Shown one piece after another: positions 34,645-43,285 of a stretch of DNA of 64,000 bases (positions are counted from its first letter, which is position 1; each line of letters begins with the position of its first letter). This stretch comes from Streptomyces sp. CB09001 (GTDB lineage Bacteria; Actinomycetota; Actinomycetes; Streptomycetales; Streptomycetaceae): contig NZ_CP026730.1 of NCBI RefSeq assembly GCF_003369795.1, positions 4,703,001 through 4,767,000 of the forward strand, given 5' to 3'. Position numbers and translations under genes: made by a program. Below the pieces are notes generated by a model, which saw only the letters and a program-made list of their open reading frames with translations, made no database searches and had not been told where the DNA came from.

Positions 34645-34744
34645 GCTTCGACGCTAAGCAGGGGCCGGGAAGCCATCCAGGTACGCCGGAGAGTGGTAGC
34701 GGCCGTCCCAGGATGCCGGCACCGCCGAGGGGGAGGATGGGGGT

Positions 34745-35575
34745 ATGGACCGCTTCGAGCTCGCCCGCGTCGTCAAGGCCGCCCGCGCACGCATCGCGCC
34801 CGGGGACGTCGGCCTTCCGTCGGGTCCCAGAAGGAGGGTCGCCGGCCTGCGCCGCGAGGAGGTGGCCCAGCTCGCCGGGCTCAGCGTCGAGTACGTGGTC
34901 CGCCTCGAGCAGGGCCGCGGACCCCAGCCGTCCGCCCAGGTGCTCTCAGCGCTGGCCGGCGCACTCCGGCTCGAGCGCGACGAACGCGACCAGCTCTTCC
35001 GGCTGGCCGGAAACTCCCCGCCGCTGTCCGGCCGGATCGAGACCACCGTCCGCCCGAGCGTGCTGCGGCTGCTGGAACGGCTCAGCGACCTACCCGCGCT
35101 CGTACTGTCCGCCAAAGGCGACGTGCTGGCACAGAACCCGATGGCCGGCGCGCTCCTCGGCGACCTCATGCGCTGGCCCGACGGGCACCGCAACATCGTC
35201 TGGCAGCGGTTCCTCGGCGTCGGGGTCGCTCATGTCGCGACCTCTCCGGAGGAGGAGGAAGCGACGGCCCAGCAGTCCGTGGGACTGCTGCGTACCGCGC
35301 GCTCGCGCTACCCCCACGACCCGGACCTCCGCTCACTGATCGAGGAGCTGATCGACGGCAGCGAGCGCTTCTGGAGCATGTGGGAGGAAGGCCGCTCCAC
35401 GACTTCCCGGTCGATGCGCAAGACAATCGACCACCCCGCCCTCGGGACTCTCCTCCTGGACTGCGACACCCTGCTGCTGCCCGACACCGATCAATCGATG
35501 ATCGTTTACTCCGCCGCGCCCGATTCGCGCGAGGCGGCGGCCCTCTGCACGTTGCGCGCCGCGATCGCCCACTGA
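34745..35575 (+). CDS. XRE-type regulator with MmyB-like ligand-binding domain
   Basis: The protein has 276 residues. The N-terminal helix-turn-helix (about 10-75; RRVAGLRREEVAQLAGLSVEYVVRLEQG) is joined to the MmyB-like PAS-type sensor domain (about 105-270; LPALVLSAKGDVLAQNPMAGALLGDL, FWSMWEEGRSTTSRSMRKTIDHPALGTL). Such proteins regulate a divergent dehydrogenase, here the SDR gene 100 bases away. The domain is thought to bind fatty-acid-like ligands in one structural example. Confidence 0.9.
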   Translation: MDRFELARVVKAARARIAPGDVGLPSGPRRRVAGLRREEVAQLAGLSVEYVVRLEQGRGPQPSAQVLSALAGALRLERDERDQLFRLAGNSPPLSGRIETTVRPSVLRLLERLSDLPALVLSAKGDVLAQNPMAGALLGDLMRWPDGHRNIVWQRFLGVGVAHVATSPEEEEATAQQSVGLLRTARSRYPHDPDLRSLIEELIDGSERFWSMWEEGRSTTSRSMRKTIDHPALGTLLLDCDTLLLPDTDQSMIVYSAAPDSREAAALCTLRAAIAH

Positions 35576-36015
35576 CGGACGGACCTCAGGCGCCGGGCGA
35601 GGCGACGGACCCTACTGCGGCCCGTGCGGCCCGTGCGGCCCGTGCGGCCCGTGCGGCCCGTGCGGCTCGTGCGGCCCGTGCGGCTCGGCGGGCGGCTCGG
35701 CGACGAGGCGGTGCGGGCGAGCAGCGTGGAGCGCAGGCGCGGCACCGCATCCCCCTGCCTCCGGGCGGAGATCGCGTGACACACGCAGCAAGGGCGGTTC
35801 GCTGGGCGTCTCGCTGCTGAGCACCCTCTACCCGAGTACGCTCACCTCCACCGCAGACTGCGCCGAAACAGGCCGCCCCGGAGCCGAACCGACCCGCCAA
35901 GGTCCCGCCCGGAAAATCGCCTGGGTCCGCGCCGCCGGCGGCCGTATCTTTGAGCCGGACCTCCCTGGCCCTGTCCGCCACCGTTCCCGACCGGCTATCG
36001 AGCGGAGCCTTCTTC
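35576..36015. other. Intergenic with minisatellite
   Basis: No convincing gene is seen here. A 9-base tandem repeat lies at 35616-35687 (listed separately). A minus-strand frame from 35824 would read through the repeat as His-Gly-Pro units but lacks a properly spaced ribosome site. The stretch 35930-36010 probably holds the promoter of the methyltransferase gene. Confidence 0.4.
35616..35687 (+). repeat. 9-base tandem repeat, eight units
   Basis: Eight contiguous copies of TGCGGCCCG occur, the sixth and eighth with one C-to-T change (TGCGGCTCG). The array has no fixed coding role; on the minus strand it would encode Gly-Pro-His repeats, and on the plus strand one frame gives Ala-Ala-Arg-type or Cys-Gly-Pro units. 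Confidence 0.9.
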
Positions 36016-36834
36016 ATGGCGCGCCCTTCCCGCCCCCGGACCTTCGACCTCCTCGTGGCCGAAGGTGCCGCCGTTCCCACCGAAGGGTGGGACTTCTCCT
36101 GGTTCGAGGGGCGGGCCACCGAGACCCGGCCCTCCTGGGGGTACGCGCGGTCCATGGCCGGGCGGCTGGCCGGGGCCACCGCCGTACTGGACGTGCAGAC
36201 CGGGGGAGGGGAGGTGCTGGACTTCGCCCTCGAAGCCGCCGGCGCCGACCGGGCGCGGCTCGTCGCCGCCACCGAGGGGTGGGCGCCCAACGCCGCCGAG
36301 GCCACCCGGCTGCTGCGCCCGCGCGGAGTCCCGGTGGTCGCCTCGGCCGACGACGCGCCCCTGCCCTTCGCGGACGGCGCCTTCGACCTGGTCGTGAGCC
36401 GGCATCCCGTCGAGCCGCACTGGGACGAGGTGGCCCGCGTGCTCATGCCCGGCGGCACCTACTTCGCGCAGCACGTCGGTCCTGCCAGCGTCTTCGAGCT
36501 CATCGAGTACTTCCTCGGACCGCTGCCCGAGGACAGCCACCGGCACCGTGACCCCGAGCGTGAGCGCGCCGACGCCGAGGCGGCCGGGCTGGAGGTCGTC
36601 GAGCTGCGGGCGGAGCGGCTGCGGATGGAGTTCCGCGACATCGGTGCCGTGGTCCACTTCCTGCGCAAGGTGGTGTGGATGGTCCCCGGTTTCACCGTCG
36701 AGGCGTACCGGGACCGGCTGCGCGACCTGCACGAACGCATCGAGGCCGACGGGCCCTTCGTCGCCCACAGCTCCCGCCATCTCTTCGACGTGCGCAAGCC
36801 GGACGCCACGAGCCGGCCCCACCCGCGGCCCTGA
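36016..36834 (+). CDS. Class I SAM-dependent methyltransferase
   Basis: The protein has 272 residues with Rossmann methyltransferase motifs: motif I VLDVQTGGGEVLDFAL (about 57-72), ADDAPLPFADGAFDLVVSRH (motif II/IV region), then LMPGGTYFAQHVG (post motif). A C-terminal extension ends with HSSRHLFDVRKP. Typical of small-molecule methyltransferases; the substrate is unknown. The ATG at 36016 is chosen because the upstream frame is not conserved-looking. It is convergent with the next gene. Confidence 0.85.
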   Translation: MARPSRPRTFDLLVAEGAAVPTEGWDFSWFEGRATETRPSWGYARSMAGRLAGATAVLDVQTGGGEVLDFALEAAGADRARLVAATEGWAPNAAEATRLLRPRGVPVVASADDAPLPFADGAFDLVVSRHPVEPHWDEVARVLMPGGTYFAQHVGPASVFELIEYFLGPLPEDSHRHRDPERERADAEAAGLEVVELRAERLRMEFRDIGAVVHFLRKVVWMVPGFTVEAYRDRLRDLHERIEADGPFVAHSSRHLFDVRKPDATSRPHPRP

Positions 36835-36863
36835 CACCCACGACAGGACCGGGCCCCGCCTCC

Positions 36864-38081
36864 TCACGCGTGCGCCCCCACCGTCACCTCCCCGATCACC
36901 AGCTCCGCCGCCGCCTCCAGCACGGCCCCCACCCGTTCCGCGCGGTCCGCCAGCTCGCGCTCCTGCCGCGCCGTCAGTCGGACCAGCGGTTCGACCGTGA
37001 TGGTCGTACGGCGGCCCCGGCGGCGCTGGTGCCAGACGCCCGCCGCGACCCCGTCGACCAGCAGCACGGGGAAGTTGCCGGCCTGCCCGCCCGCCAGGGC
37101 CCGCCGGTAGGCGGCCCCCGGGAAGAGCAGTTCCCGCGGCTGCGCGGCGACGACGTACGCGTCGAAGTACGGCAGCAACCGCACCCCGCGCAGCAGTTCG
37201 TCCCGTTCCGGGGCGTCGGGGAAGCCGGTGTCGCCCGCCGCCACCCACGCCGGGGCGCCCTCGAAGCGGACCTCCTCGATCTCGCCCGCGGCGGCCAGTT
37301 CGGCGTAGCGGTCCTTCGCCCAGCCGGGCGGTGCGGCCAGCCAGCGGGCGAAGTGCTGGGGCGTCGCCGGTCCGTACGCGTACAGGTATCGGCGTACGAG
37401 GAGCCGCGTCGCCTCCTCGGGCGGCAGCGGGGTGAAGTGGGGCGGCCGGGTGTACGTCACCCTGCGGCCGCGGTTCGGGCCGAAGGACAGGGCGCCGCAC
37501 TGGCCGGCCCGGTGCAGGACCTGGCGCCAGCGGGGCCACATGGTCTGGAAGGCGGGCATGACCAGGTCGCCGGCCCAGGGGCCGGTGCGGGCGACGACTT
37601 CCTCGCCGAGTTCGTCGATGGTCAGGAAGGCGCCGTCGAGCGCGTCGGCGATCGCGGCCACGACCTGCCCGGCCTGCTCCCCGGTGAGGCGTACCCCGGC
37701 GGGGAAGGCGGCCGGGCCGGCCGGGATCGCGGGCAGCGCGGCGCACCACATCGGCAGGTCGCGGGCCGGGAGCAGATGCACCGTCCCGCGCGGGCCGTGC
37801 GTCTTCACCAGCGCGGGCGCGGGCGCGGGCGCGAGCGCCGGCGCTGGTGGCGCGAGCCGGGCGGTGGGCCACAGGGCGTCGCGTACGTCCGTGCGGGTCA
37901 CGCCGTCGGCCCGCAGGCCCACCGACAACTCGGCCGCGGACAGTACCTGGGCGTGGACACCGAGCATCGCGGCGGCCACGTCGGCGACGGGCGTGCCCGT
38001 CCGGGCGGACCTGGCCAGGAACTGCCGTTCCGAGCGTCGTGCGCTCGCCGCGGCCCAAGTGATGCCTGCCGTCTTCGTCAT
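36864..38081 (-). CDS. Winged-helix HTH_42 protein, AlkZ/YcaQ-like DNA glycosylase candidate
   Basis: The 405-residue protein has tandem winged-helix domains of the HTH_42 family. Near the N-terminus GVHAQ (residues 41-45) occupies the place of the catalytic QxQ motif of AlkZ, with His instead of the first Gln. As I recall, HxQ-type AlkZ-like proteins form a separate subgroup in Streptomyces. Other family features are HGPRGTVHLLP and PYFDAYVVA. A Pro/Ala-rich insert (about 78-92) is encoded by a GC repeat. A role in repair of alkylated or crosslinked DNA is inferred from family. Confidence 0.75.
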   Translation of the reverse strand: MTKTAGITWAAASARRSERQFLARSARTGTPVADVAAAMLGVHAQVLSAAELSVGLRADGVTRTDVRDALWPTARLAPPAPALAPAPAPALVKTHGPRGTVHLLPARDLPMWCAALPAIPAGPAAFPAGVRLTGEQAGQVVAAIADALDGAFLTIDELGEEVVARTGPWAGDLVMPAFQTMWPRWRQVLHRAGQCGALSFGPNRGRRVTYTRPPHFTPLPPEEATRLLVRRYLYAYGPATPQHFARWLAAPPGWAKDRYAELAAAGEIEEVRFEGAPAWVAAGDTGFPDAPERDELLRGVRLLPYFDAYVVAAQPRELLFPGAAYRRALAGGQAGNFPVLLVDGVAAGVWHQRRRGRRTTITVEPLVRLTARQERELADRAERVGAVLEAAAELVIGEVTVGAHA

Positions 38082-38589
38082 GGGGCGACGTTAAGGGGGA
38101 AGTAGGACGGATCCTGTCCTCGGTCACTCCTGGTCGTCTTCGGTTGTCCGGGGACGGATCTTCCGGGCTTAAGTGACACACCTTCGCAAATATCCGCGTG
38201 CGTGGCGGCAGGGTACGCAATCACCCATCGACCCTCACAGGGTTTCCACATCGTTATTCATCGATGTCCTCTTCGAGTCGAAAACGGCCCGCCCGGTCGC
38301 GTAGGTTCGGAGCCAGGTAATTCGCGTGAGCAAAGCCGCGCGAGTGGCACCGCGCAGTGGAGGGGGCTGCGCGGTGCCGGAGCAACGGTCGGACGAGCCG
38401 TGGGACCCCGTCGTGCCGGCCGCCGGACCGATCGAGCCGAGTCGGCCCCGCCGTACCCCTCCAGGCTCACGCGCATCACCGCCCGCCCGGAGGTGCGCGG
38501 TGATTTGGCCACCGTTCAGGGCGGAATGAGGGCTTCCGTGGTCATCCGGGCGTTGCCGGGCGACTCCGGAGAGTAGTTGTGGCACGCCG
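38082..38589. other. Intergenic, no gene recognised
   Basis: The stretch has lower GC near 38160-38290 (for example around TTATTCATCGATG), which suggests promoters. Overlapping frames on both strands (for example 38326-38529) lack a recognisable domain or ribosome site and were not accepted. It precedes the 6C RNA candidate, whose promoter may be within the last 100 bases. Confidence 0.35.
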
Positions 38590-38679
38590 ATGCACGCAGC
38601 ATCACTTACGAAGGGTTATGGTGGAAACCCCCCCCTCGGGCCGGTCCGTATCCCCCCCCACGGACCGGCCCGTTTTTTC
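38590..38679 (+). ncRNA. 6C RNA (actinobacterial small RNA) candidate
   Basis: Two runs of eight cytosines (38628-38635 and 38652-38659) sit in or beside hairpin loops, the defining feature of the 6C RNA class. The second hairpin has a perfect 12-base stem (GGGCCGGTCCGT with complement at 38660-38671) and is followed by a T tract (38673-38678), so it also acts as intrinsic terminator. A GGGTTATGGTGG segment precedes the first C run. The small RNA lies upstream of the phoH-like gene on the same strand. The function of 6C RNA in Streptomyces is not established here. Confidence 0.7.
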
Positions 38680-39082
38680 TGCCCTCCGGGCGGTGCCCGC
38701 CAGCGGTACGCCCGTAACGAGGAGTTCACCGGTGCGCCGTCCTGTGTCGTGGCATGGCGGCGCTTGTTCGAGGGCATAAGCCAAGCAGGTCGACGCCCGA
38801 ACCACGGGTGTCGGATCTCAGCGGACGGCACGGAGCCGTCCGCCCGGGAGGCCCTTTGCACCAGCCCCACCGTGCGGTCACGGCACGGAAGACGCGGCGG
38901 AGGACCGGTCCCCGGTCCGCGCCAGTGCAGGGCGGCCCCAGGGACCTGCCCGACGGCGACCGTCGGGCAGCCCCACGACCGGTCGGCTCGTTCCCGCCCT
39001 CCCGGCGCGGTCCGTTCCCGCCCTCCCGGCCCTGCGTCCACTCCGTCGCTCCCCGACCTCTTCCGAGGGGGTACGTCCTTCC
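38680..39082. other. Leader/intergenic region upstream of the PhoH-like gene
   Basis: No gene is accepted. Partial repeats occur (CCCGCCCTCCCGG appears twice near 38994-39030). The region presumably holds the promoter and leader of the PIN-PhoH gene. Confidence 0.35.
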
Positions 39083-40408
39083 GTGGTGACCAGCACAAAG
39101 CGCCACAAGCCAGATAGGCGCACCTACGTTCTCGACACCAGCGTCCTGCTGGCCGACCCGAACGCCCTGAACCGCTTCGACGAGCACGAGGTCGTGCTCC
39201 CCATCGTCGTGGTGACGGAGTTGGAGGCCAAACGGCACCATCCCGAACTCGGCTATTTCGCCCGGCAGGCCCTGCGCCTGCTCGACGAGTTCCGGGTGCG
39301 GCACGGTCGCCTCGACGCCCCCATCCCGATCGGGGACCTCGGCGGCACCGTCCGCGTCGAGCTCAACCACTCGGACCCCAGCGTGCTGCCCAGCGGCTAC
39401 CGCCTGGGGGACAACGACTCCCGCATCCTCGCGGTCGCCCGCAACCTGCAGGCGGAGGGGTTCGACGTCACCGTCGTCTCGAAGGACCTCCCGCTCAGGA
39501 TCAAGGCGTCCTCCGTCGGGCTCCTGGCCGAGGAGTACCGCGCCGAGCTGGCCATCACGGACGCCTCCGGCTGGACCGGAATGTCCGAACTCACCCTGCC
39601 GGGTGAGCAGGTGGACGTGCTCTTCGAGGAGGGCCGGGTCCACGTCCCCGAGGCGGCCGGCCTGCCCGTGCACACCGGTCTGACCATCCAGTCGGAGCGC
39701 GGCAAGGCCCTCGGCCGGGTCGCCCCCGACGGCGACGTCCGGCTGGTGCGCGGCGACCGGGAGGCCTTCGGCATCAAGGGCCGCAGCGCCGAGCAGCGGA
39801 TCGCACTCGACCTGCTCCTCGATCCGGACGTCGGCATCGTGTCGATGGGCGGCCGGGCCGGCACCGGCAAGTCGGCGCTCGCCCTGTGCGCGGGCCTCGA
39901 AGCGGTCCTGGAGCGCCGGCAGCACCAGAAGGTGATGGTCTTCCGGCCGCTGTACGCGGTGGGCGGGCAGGAACTCGGCTATCTGCCCGGCTCCGAGGCC
40001 GAGAAGATGAGCCCCTGGGCGCAGGCGGTCTTCGACACGCTGTCGGCCGTCACCAGCCGGGAGGTCATCGAGGAGGTGACCGCGCGCGGGATGCTGGAGG
40101 TACTGCCGCTCACCCACATCCGGGGCCGCTCGCTGCACGACGCGTTCGTGATCGTGGACGAGGCGCAGTCGCTGGAACGGAACGTCCTGCTGACCGTGCT
40201 GTCCCGGATCGGGGCCAACTCACGGGTCGTACTCACCCATGACGTGGCACAACGGGACAATCTCCGGGTGGGGCGATATGACGGAGTCGTCGCCGTCGTC
40301 GAGAAACTGAAGGGGCATCCGCTCTTCGCGCACGTCACCCTGACGCGCTCCGAGAGGTCCCAGATCGCGGCGCTCGTGACCGAAATGCTGGAGGACGGTC
40401 ACATCTGA
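39083..40408 (+). CDS. PIN-PhoH fusion ATPase (PhoH2/YlaK-like)
   Basis: The protein has 441 residues with a GTG start. The N-terminal PIN ribonuclease domain (about 12-140) has YVLDTSVLL with acidic Asp18, a conserved VVVTELEAKRHH and LGDNDSRILAVA. The C-terminal PhoH domain (about 215-435) has Walker A GRAGTGKSAL, Walker B FVIVDEAQSL and TRSERSQIAALV. The combination is known to act as a sequence-dependent RNase coupled to RNA helicase activity in mycobacteria. It follows the 6C RNA candidate and ends before a hairpin. Confidence 0.9.
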   Translation: MVTSTKRHKPDRRTYVLDTSVLLADPNALNRFDEHEVVLPIVVVTELEAKRHHPELGYFARQALRLLDEFRVRHGRLDAPIPIGDLGGTVRVELNHSDPSVLPSGYRLGDNDSRILAVARNLQAEGFDVTVVSKDLPLRIKASSVGLLAEEYRAELAITDASGWTGMSELTLPGEQVDVLFEEGRVHVPEAAGLPVHTGLTIQSERGKALGRVAPDGDVRLVRGDREAFGIKGRSAEQRIALDLLLDPDVGIVSMGGRAGTGKSALALCAGLEAVLERRQHQKVMVFRPLYAVGGQELGYLPGSEAEKMSPWAQAVFDTLSAVTSREVIEEVTARGMLEVLPLTHIRGRSLHDAFVIVDEAQSLERNVLLTVLSRIGANSRVVLTHDVAQRDNLRVGRYDGVVAVVEKLKGHPLFAHVTLTRSERSQIAALVTEMLEDGHI

Positions 40409-40887
40409 CGCTTCCGTGAAGTCCGACCCGTGAAGGGTCGATTGCCCGTAGGAGAGTCGGTTACCCGTCAGTTCGGCGCCGTCCGGAAAGGCCCAGAGCC
40501 TAGCCGGGCGGCGCCTCGGCGTGTGCGGATTTCCGTGAATCCCGTGGGCCAAACGAGATGTGAGCTTTCACACGCAACACAGAATTGCCTCACCCCGCCG
40601 GGTTACGGCAGAGTCTCACTCCTGTCAGGCCCCGCATACGACACAGCTGTACCCCTGGGGGCACCTCCCACGCTCTTAAAGCAGTGGGGGAGGTACGGCG
40701 CCCCAGAAGCATCAGATCCAACTCCATAGTCGAGTCGTATGCCGCCCGAGCACCACGCGGCGCTCCCGGCGAGGGAGTTGTCCACCGGGCCCGTGCCTCC
40801 CGTGACCCGTAGTTGGGGAGGCCAGTGCCAGGGGCACGATTGCGTCCGCGAGGGTCACCGAAGCGGGCGATGCTGGAAGGAAACCGT
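40409..40887. other. Long leader region of the SLT lysozyme gene
   Basis: A short hairpin (CGACCC/GGGTCG, 40424-40440) just after phoH may terminate it. The region 40550-40600 is AT-richer and may be the promoter. A long palindromic element lies at 40655-40706. I looked for the c-di-AMP (ydaO) riboswitch, common before Streptomyces wall hydrolases, and did not find its conserved blocks. Confidence 0.4.
40655..40706. repeat. Palindromic element (CTGGGG...CCCCAG type)
   Basis: Outer arms CTGGGG and CCCCAG enclose inner arms ACCTCCCAC and GTGGGGGAGGT around a CTCTTAAAGC loop. Elements of this form (gggggcacctccc...gtgggggagg) are scattered through Streptomyces genomes in intergenic regions, as far as I recall. 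It lies in the leader of the SLT gene and could fold in RNA. Confidence 0.6.
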
Positions 40888-41586
40888 GTGAGCCGGATCT
40901 CGGTCCGGGGATTCGCAGTGGCCTCGGCCACGGCGGTCACCGCCGTCGGAAGCGTCGTCGGAGTTGCCTCGGGCAGCGTCGCGCAGAACAACGACGACGC
41001 GGAGGCGACGGCAGCAGGCACGACCCTGCTTGCCGACATCCCCATGGGTGAGCAGGCGCAGGTGCAGACCGCGTCCCTGACGCAGCAGGCCGATGTGCAG
41101 GCCATCGCCGCGGACGCGAGCGCCAAGAAGGGCGCCGAGGAGGCGGCCCGCAAGGCAGCCGCCAAGACCGCCGTGGCCAAGCAGCAGAAGGCCAAGCAGG
41201 CGGCCGCGGACGCCAAGAAGCGCGAGGCGGCGAGGGACGCGGCCAGCCGCGACGCCCAGCGCGACGCCAGCAGCTTCACCGTCCAGAGCTCCTACAGCAC
41301 CAGCCAGATCCAGGCGATGGCGCGCCAGATGGTGCCCAGCGGCCAGTTCCAGTGCTTCAGCAACATCGTGAACCACGAGTCCAGCTGGAACTACCAGGCC
41401 GTCAACGCCTCCTCCGGCGCCTACGGTCTCTTCCAGGCCCTCCCGGCGGGCAAGTACGCCTCCGCGGGCGCCGACTGGCGGACCAACCCGGCCACCCAGA
41501 TCAAGTGGGGCCTCAGCTACATGGACAACCGCTACGGCAGCCCGTGCGACGCCTGGGCCTTCTGGCAGGCCAACCACTGGTACTGA
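40888..41586 (+). CDS. Secreted lytic transglycosylase (SLT domain)
   Basis: The protein has 232 residues from the GTG at 40888, with GGAAGG seven bases upstream; an ATG six codons earlier is less likely. The signal peptide (ISVRGFAVASATAVTAVGSVV) is followed by an Ala/Lys-rich coiled region (about 75-145) and the SLT-type domain (about 155-232). The catalytic Glu lies in NHESSWNYQAVN, followed by SSGAYGLFQALP and AWAFWQANHWY. It cleaves peptidoglycan glycan strands. A strong terminator follows. Related enzymes act in spore germination and wall remodelling. Confidence 0.9.
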   Translation: MSRISVRGFAVASATAVTAVGSVVGVASGSVAQNNDDAEATAAGTTLLADIPMGEQAQVQTASLTQQADVQAIAADASAKKGAEEAARKAAAKTAVAKQQKAKQAAADAKKREAARDAASRDAQRDASSFTVQSSYSTSQIQAMARQMVPSGQFQCFSNIVNHESSWNYQAVNASSGAYGLFQALPAGKYASAGADWRTNPATQIKWGLSYMDNRYGSPCDAWAFWQANHWY

Positions 41587-41638
41587 GCCCGCAGTCGCCC
41601 GCCTTCCCCGGCGCCGCGGTCCACGCTCAACCTCGCGC

Positions 41639-41669
41639 AGCCCCTCACCGTCTTATGGTGAGGGGCTTT
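41639..41669 (+). terminator. Intrinsic terminator after the SLT gene
   Basis: An 11-base perfect stem (AGCCCCTCACC and its complement) with a seven-base loop is followed by TTTC. It sits 53 bases after the SLT stop codon. Confidence 0.85.
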
Positions 41670-41748
41670 CGCGCTCCCGCCATGTACGGTCGGACCGGAA
41701 CGACTCCAGGGGGGAGTGGTGGGGAAGGACGGGGGAAGAGGACGGATC

Positions 41749-43176
41749 ATGTCACGAGTGCCAGGGTGGCTCGGCCGGCTCGGCGCCGGACTGACGCGGG
41801 CGAGCGAGCGGTTGGAGCAGCGCCGCGAGGAAGCGGGGCGGGACGACACCGACGACGGCCCCGGGCCGGCCTCCGACCACGCGCGGCGACCCCTGGACGA
41901 CCCGGCTGACGGCACGGCGCAGGACGCGGCCGGGGACACCGCCGGTGAGCACCTCGCCGCCCACCGCCCGGCCGGGGTCGTCAACCGCCCCGATCCGGCG
42001 CAGGCCGTGCCCTGGGGAGTCCGGGTGGCCGCGGAGGCGGGGTGGCGGCTGCTGGTGCTCGCGGGCACCGTGTGGGTGCTGATGCGGGTCATCAGCGCCG
42101 TACAGCTGGTGGTGCTGGCGTTCGTGGCCGCGCTGCTGATCACCGCGCTGCTTCAGCCGGCCGTGGCCTGGCTGCGCCGGCACGGGGTGCCGCGGGGGCC
42201 GGCCACCGCCCTGACCGCGATCCTCGGGTTCGTGGTGATGGGGCTGATCGGCTGGTTCGTCACCTGGCAGGTCATGGAGAACATCGACAACCTCTCCGAC
42301 CAGGTCCAGGACGGCATCGACGAGTTGCGCAACTGGCTGCTGAACAGCCCGTTCCACGTCACCGACAAGCAGATCAACGAGATCGCGAAGAACCTGCGCG
42401 ACGCGGTCGGCGCCAACACCGACCAGATCACCTCGGCCGGGCTCGAAGGCGTCACGGTCGTCGTCGAGGCGCTCACCGGCATCCTGCTGGCCGCCTTCTC
42501 GACGCTGTTCCTGCTCTACGACGGCAAGCGCATCTGGCAGTGGTCGCTGAAGCTGGTGCCCGCCGCAGCCCGGCCGGGCGTGGCCGGAGCCGGCCCGCGC
42601 GCCTGGCGGACGCTGACCGCCTACGTGCGCGGCACGGTGATAGTCGCGCTGATCGACGCCATCTTCATCGGCCTCGGCATCTACTTCCTGGACGTGCCGA
42701 TGGCCGTCCCGCTGGCCGTGTTCATCTTCCTGTTCGCCTTCATCCCGCTGGTCGGCGCGGTGGTGTCGGGGGCACTCGCGGTCGTCGTGGCGCTGGTGAC
42801 GCAGGGCGTGTTCGCGGCGGTCATGACGCTCGTCGTGGTGCTGGCGGTGCAGCAGATCGAGGGGCACATCCTGCAGCCGTTCATCCTCGGACGCGCGGTG
42901 CGGGTCCATCCGCTCGCCGTGGTGCTCTCGGTGGCCGCCGGCGGCATGGTGGCCGGCATCGGCGGCGCCGTGGTCGCCGTGCCGCTGGTGGCGGTGACCA
43001 ACACCGTCGTGGGCTATCTGCGGGCGTACTCCCGCGAGGCCGCCCTGCGGCAGACGCCGAGACCGCACGGAGCCACCTCGACCGACGCCGCCCCGGCCGT
43101 CGACCGGGTCCCGGGGCCGCCGAAGACCCCGGAACCCCCGGTGGAAGGCCCGCCGGCGGACACCTCCCCGGCGTAG
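41749..43176 (+). CDS. AI-2E-family transporter
   Basis: The protein has 475 residues from the ATG at 41749 (AAGAGGA upstream; a GTG at 41716 is an alternative). A charged cytoplasmic N-terminus of about 85 residues precedes eight membrane segments in the AI-2E/PerM pattern: paired helices at the start, a loop with LSDQVQDGIDELRNWL, then FIFLFAFIPLVGAVVSGALAVVVAL and HILQPFILGRAVRVHPLAVVL. The tail is Pro-rich. Family members export small molecules or ions; substrate is not predictable here. Confidence 0.88.
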   Translation: MSRVPGWLGRLGAGLTRASERLEQRREEAGRDDTDDGPGPASDHARRPLDDPADGTAQDAAGDTAGEHLAAHRPAGVVNRPDPAQAVPWGVRVAAEAGWRLLVLAGTVWVLMRVISAVQLVVLAFVAALLITALLQPAVAWLRRHGVPRGPATALTAILGFVVMGLIGWFVTWQVMENIDNLSDQVQDGIDELRNWLLNSPFHVTDKQINEIAKNLRDAVGANTDQITSAGLEGVTVVVEALTGILLAAFSTLFLLYDGKRIWQWSLKLVPAAARPGVAGAGPRAWRTLTAYVRGTVIVALIDAIFIGLGIYFLDVPMAVPLAVFIFLFAFIPLVGAVVSGALAVVVALVTQGVFAAVMTLVVVLAVQQIEGHILQPFILGRAVRVHPLAVVLSVAAGGMVAGIGGAVVAVPLVAVTNTVVGYLRAYSREAALRQTPRPHGATSTDAAPAVDRVPGPPKTPEPPVEGPPADTSPA

Positions 43177-43213
43177 CGAGGGCGGGGGTGCCGAGCCCGC
43201 CCCGGCCAGGCGA

Positions 43214-43249
43214 ACGGGCCCCGCCCACCTCTCGGTGAGCGGGGCCCGT
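43214..43249. terminator. Bidirectional terminator
   Basis: A perfect 11-base stem (ACGGGCCCCGC and complement at 43239-43249) lies between the convergent AI-2E and ahpD genes. Confidence 0.75.
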
Positions 43250-43285
43250 GCCGTGTGTGCCGCGCCGGGACGAAGCCCGTGCCGA

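Noticed and set aside
35612..35824. Small minus-strand ORF with a His-Gly-Pro repeat tail
   Set aside because: Start codon lacks a properly spaced ribosome site and the repeat alone explains the open frame; kept only as a finding about the repeat.
38202..38576. Plus-strand frame before the 6C RNA
   Set aside because: No ribosome site, no domain, and several overlapping alternatives of equal quality.
40409..40887. c-di-AMP (ydaO) riboswitch before the SLT gene
   Set aside because: Expected from biology, but the conserved sequence blocks could not be found by eye.
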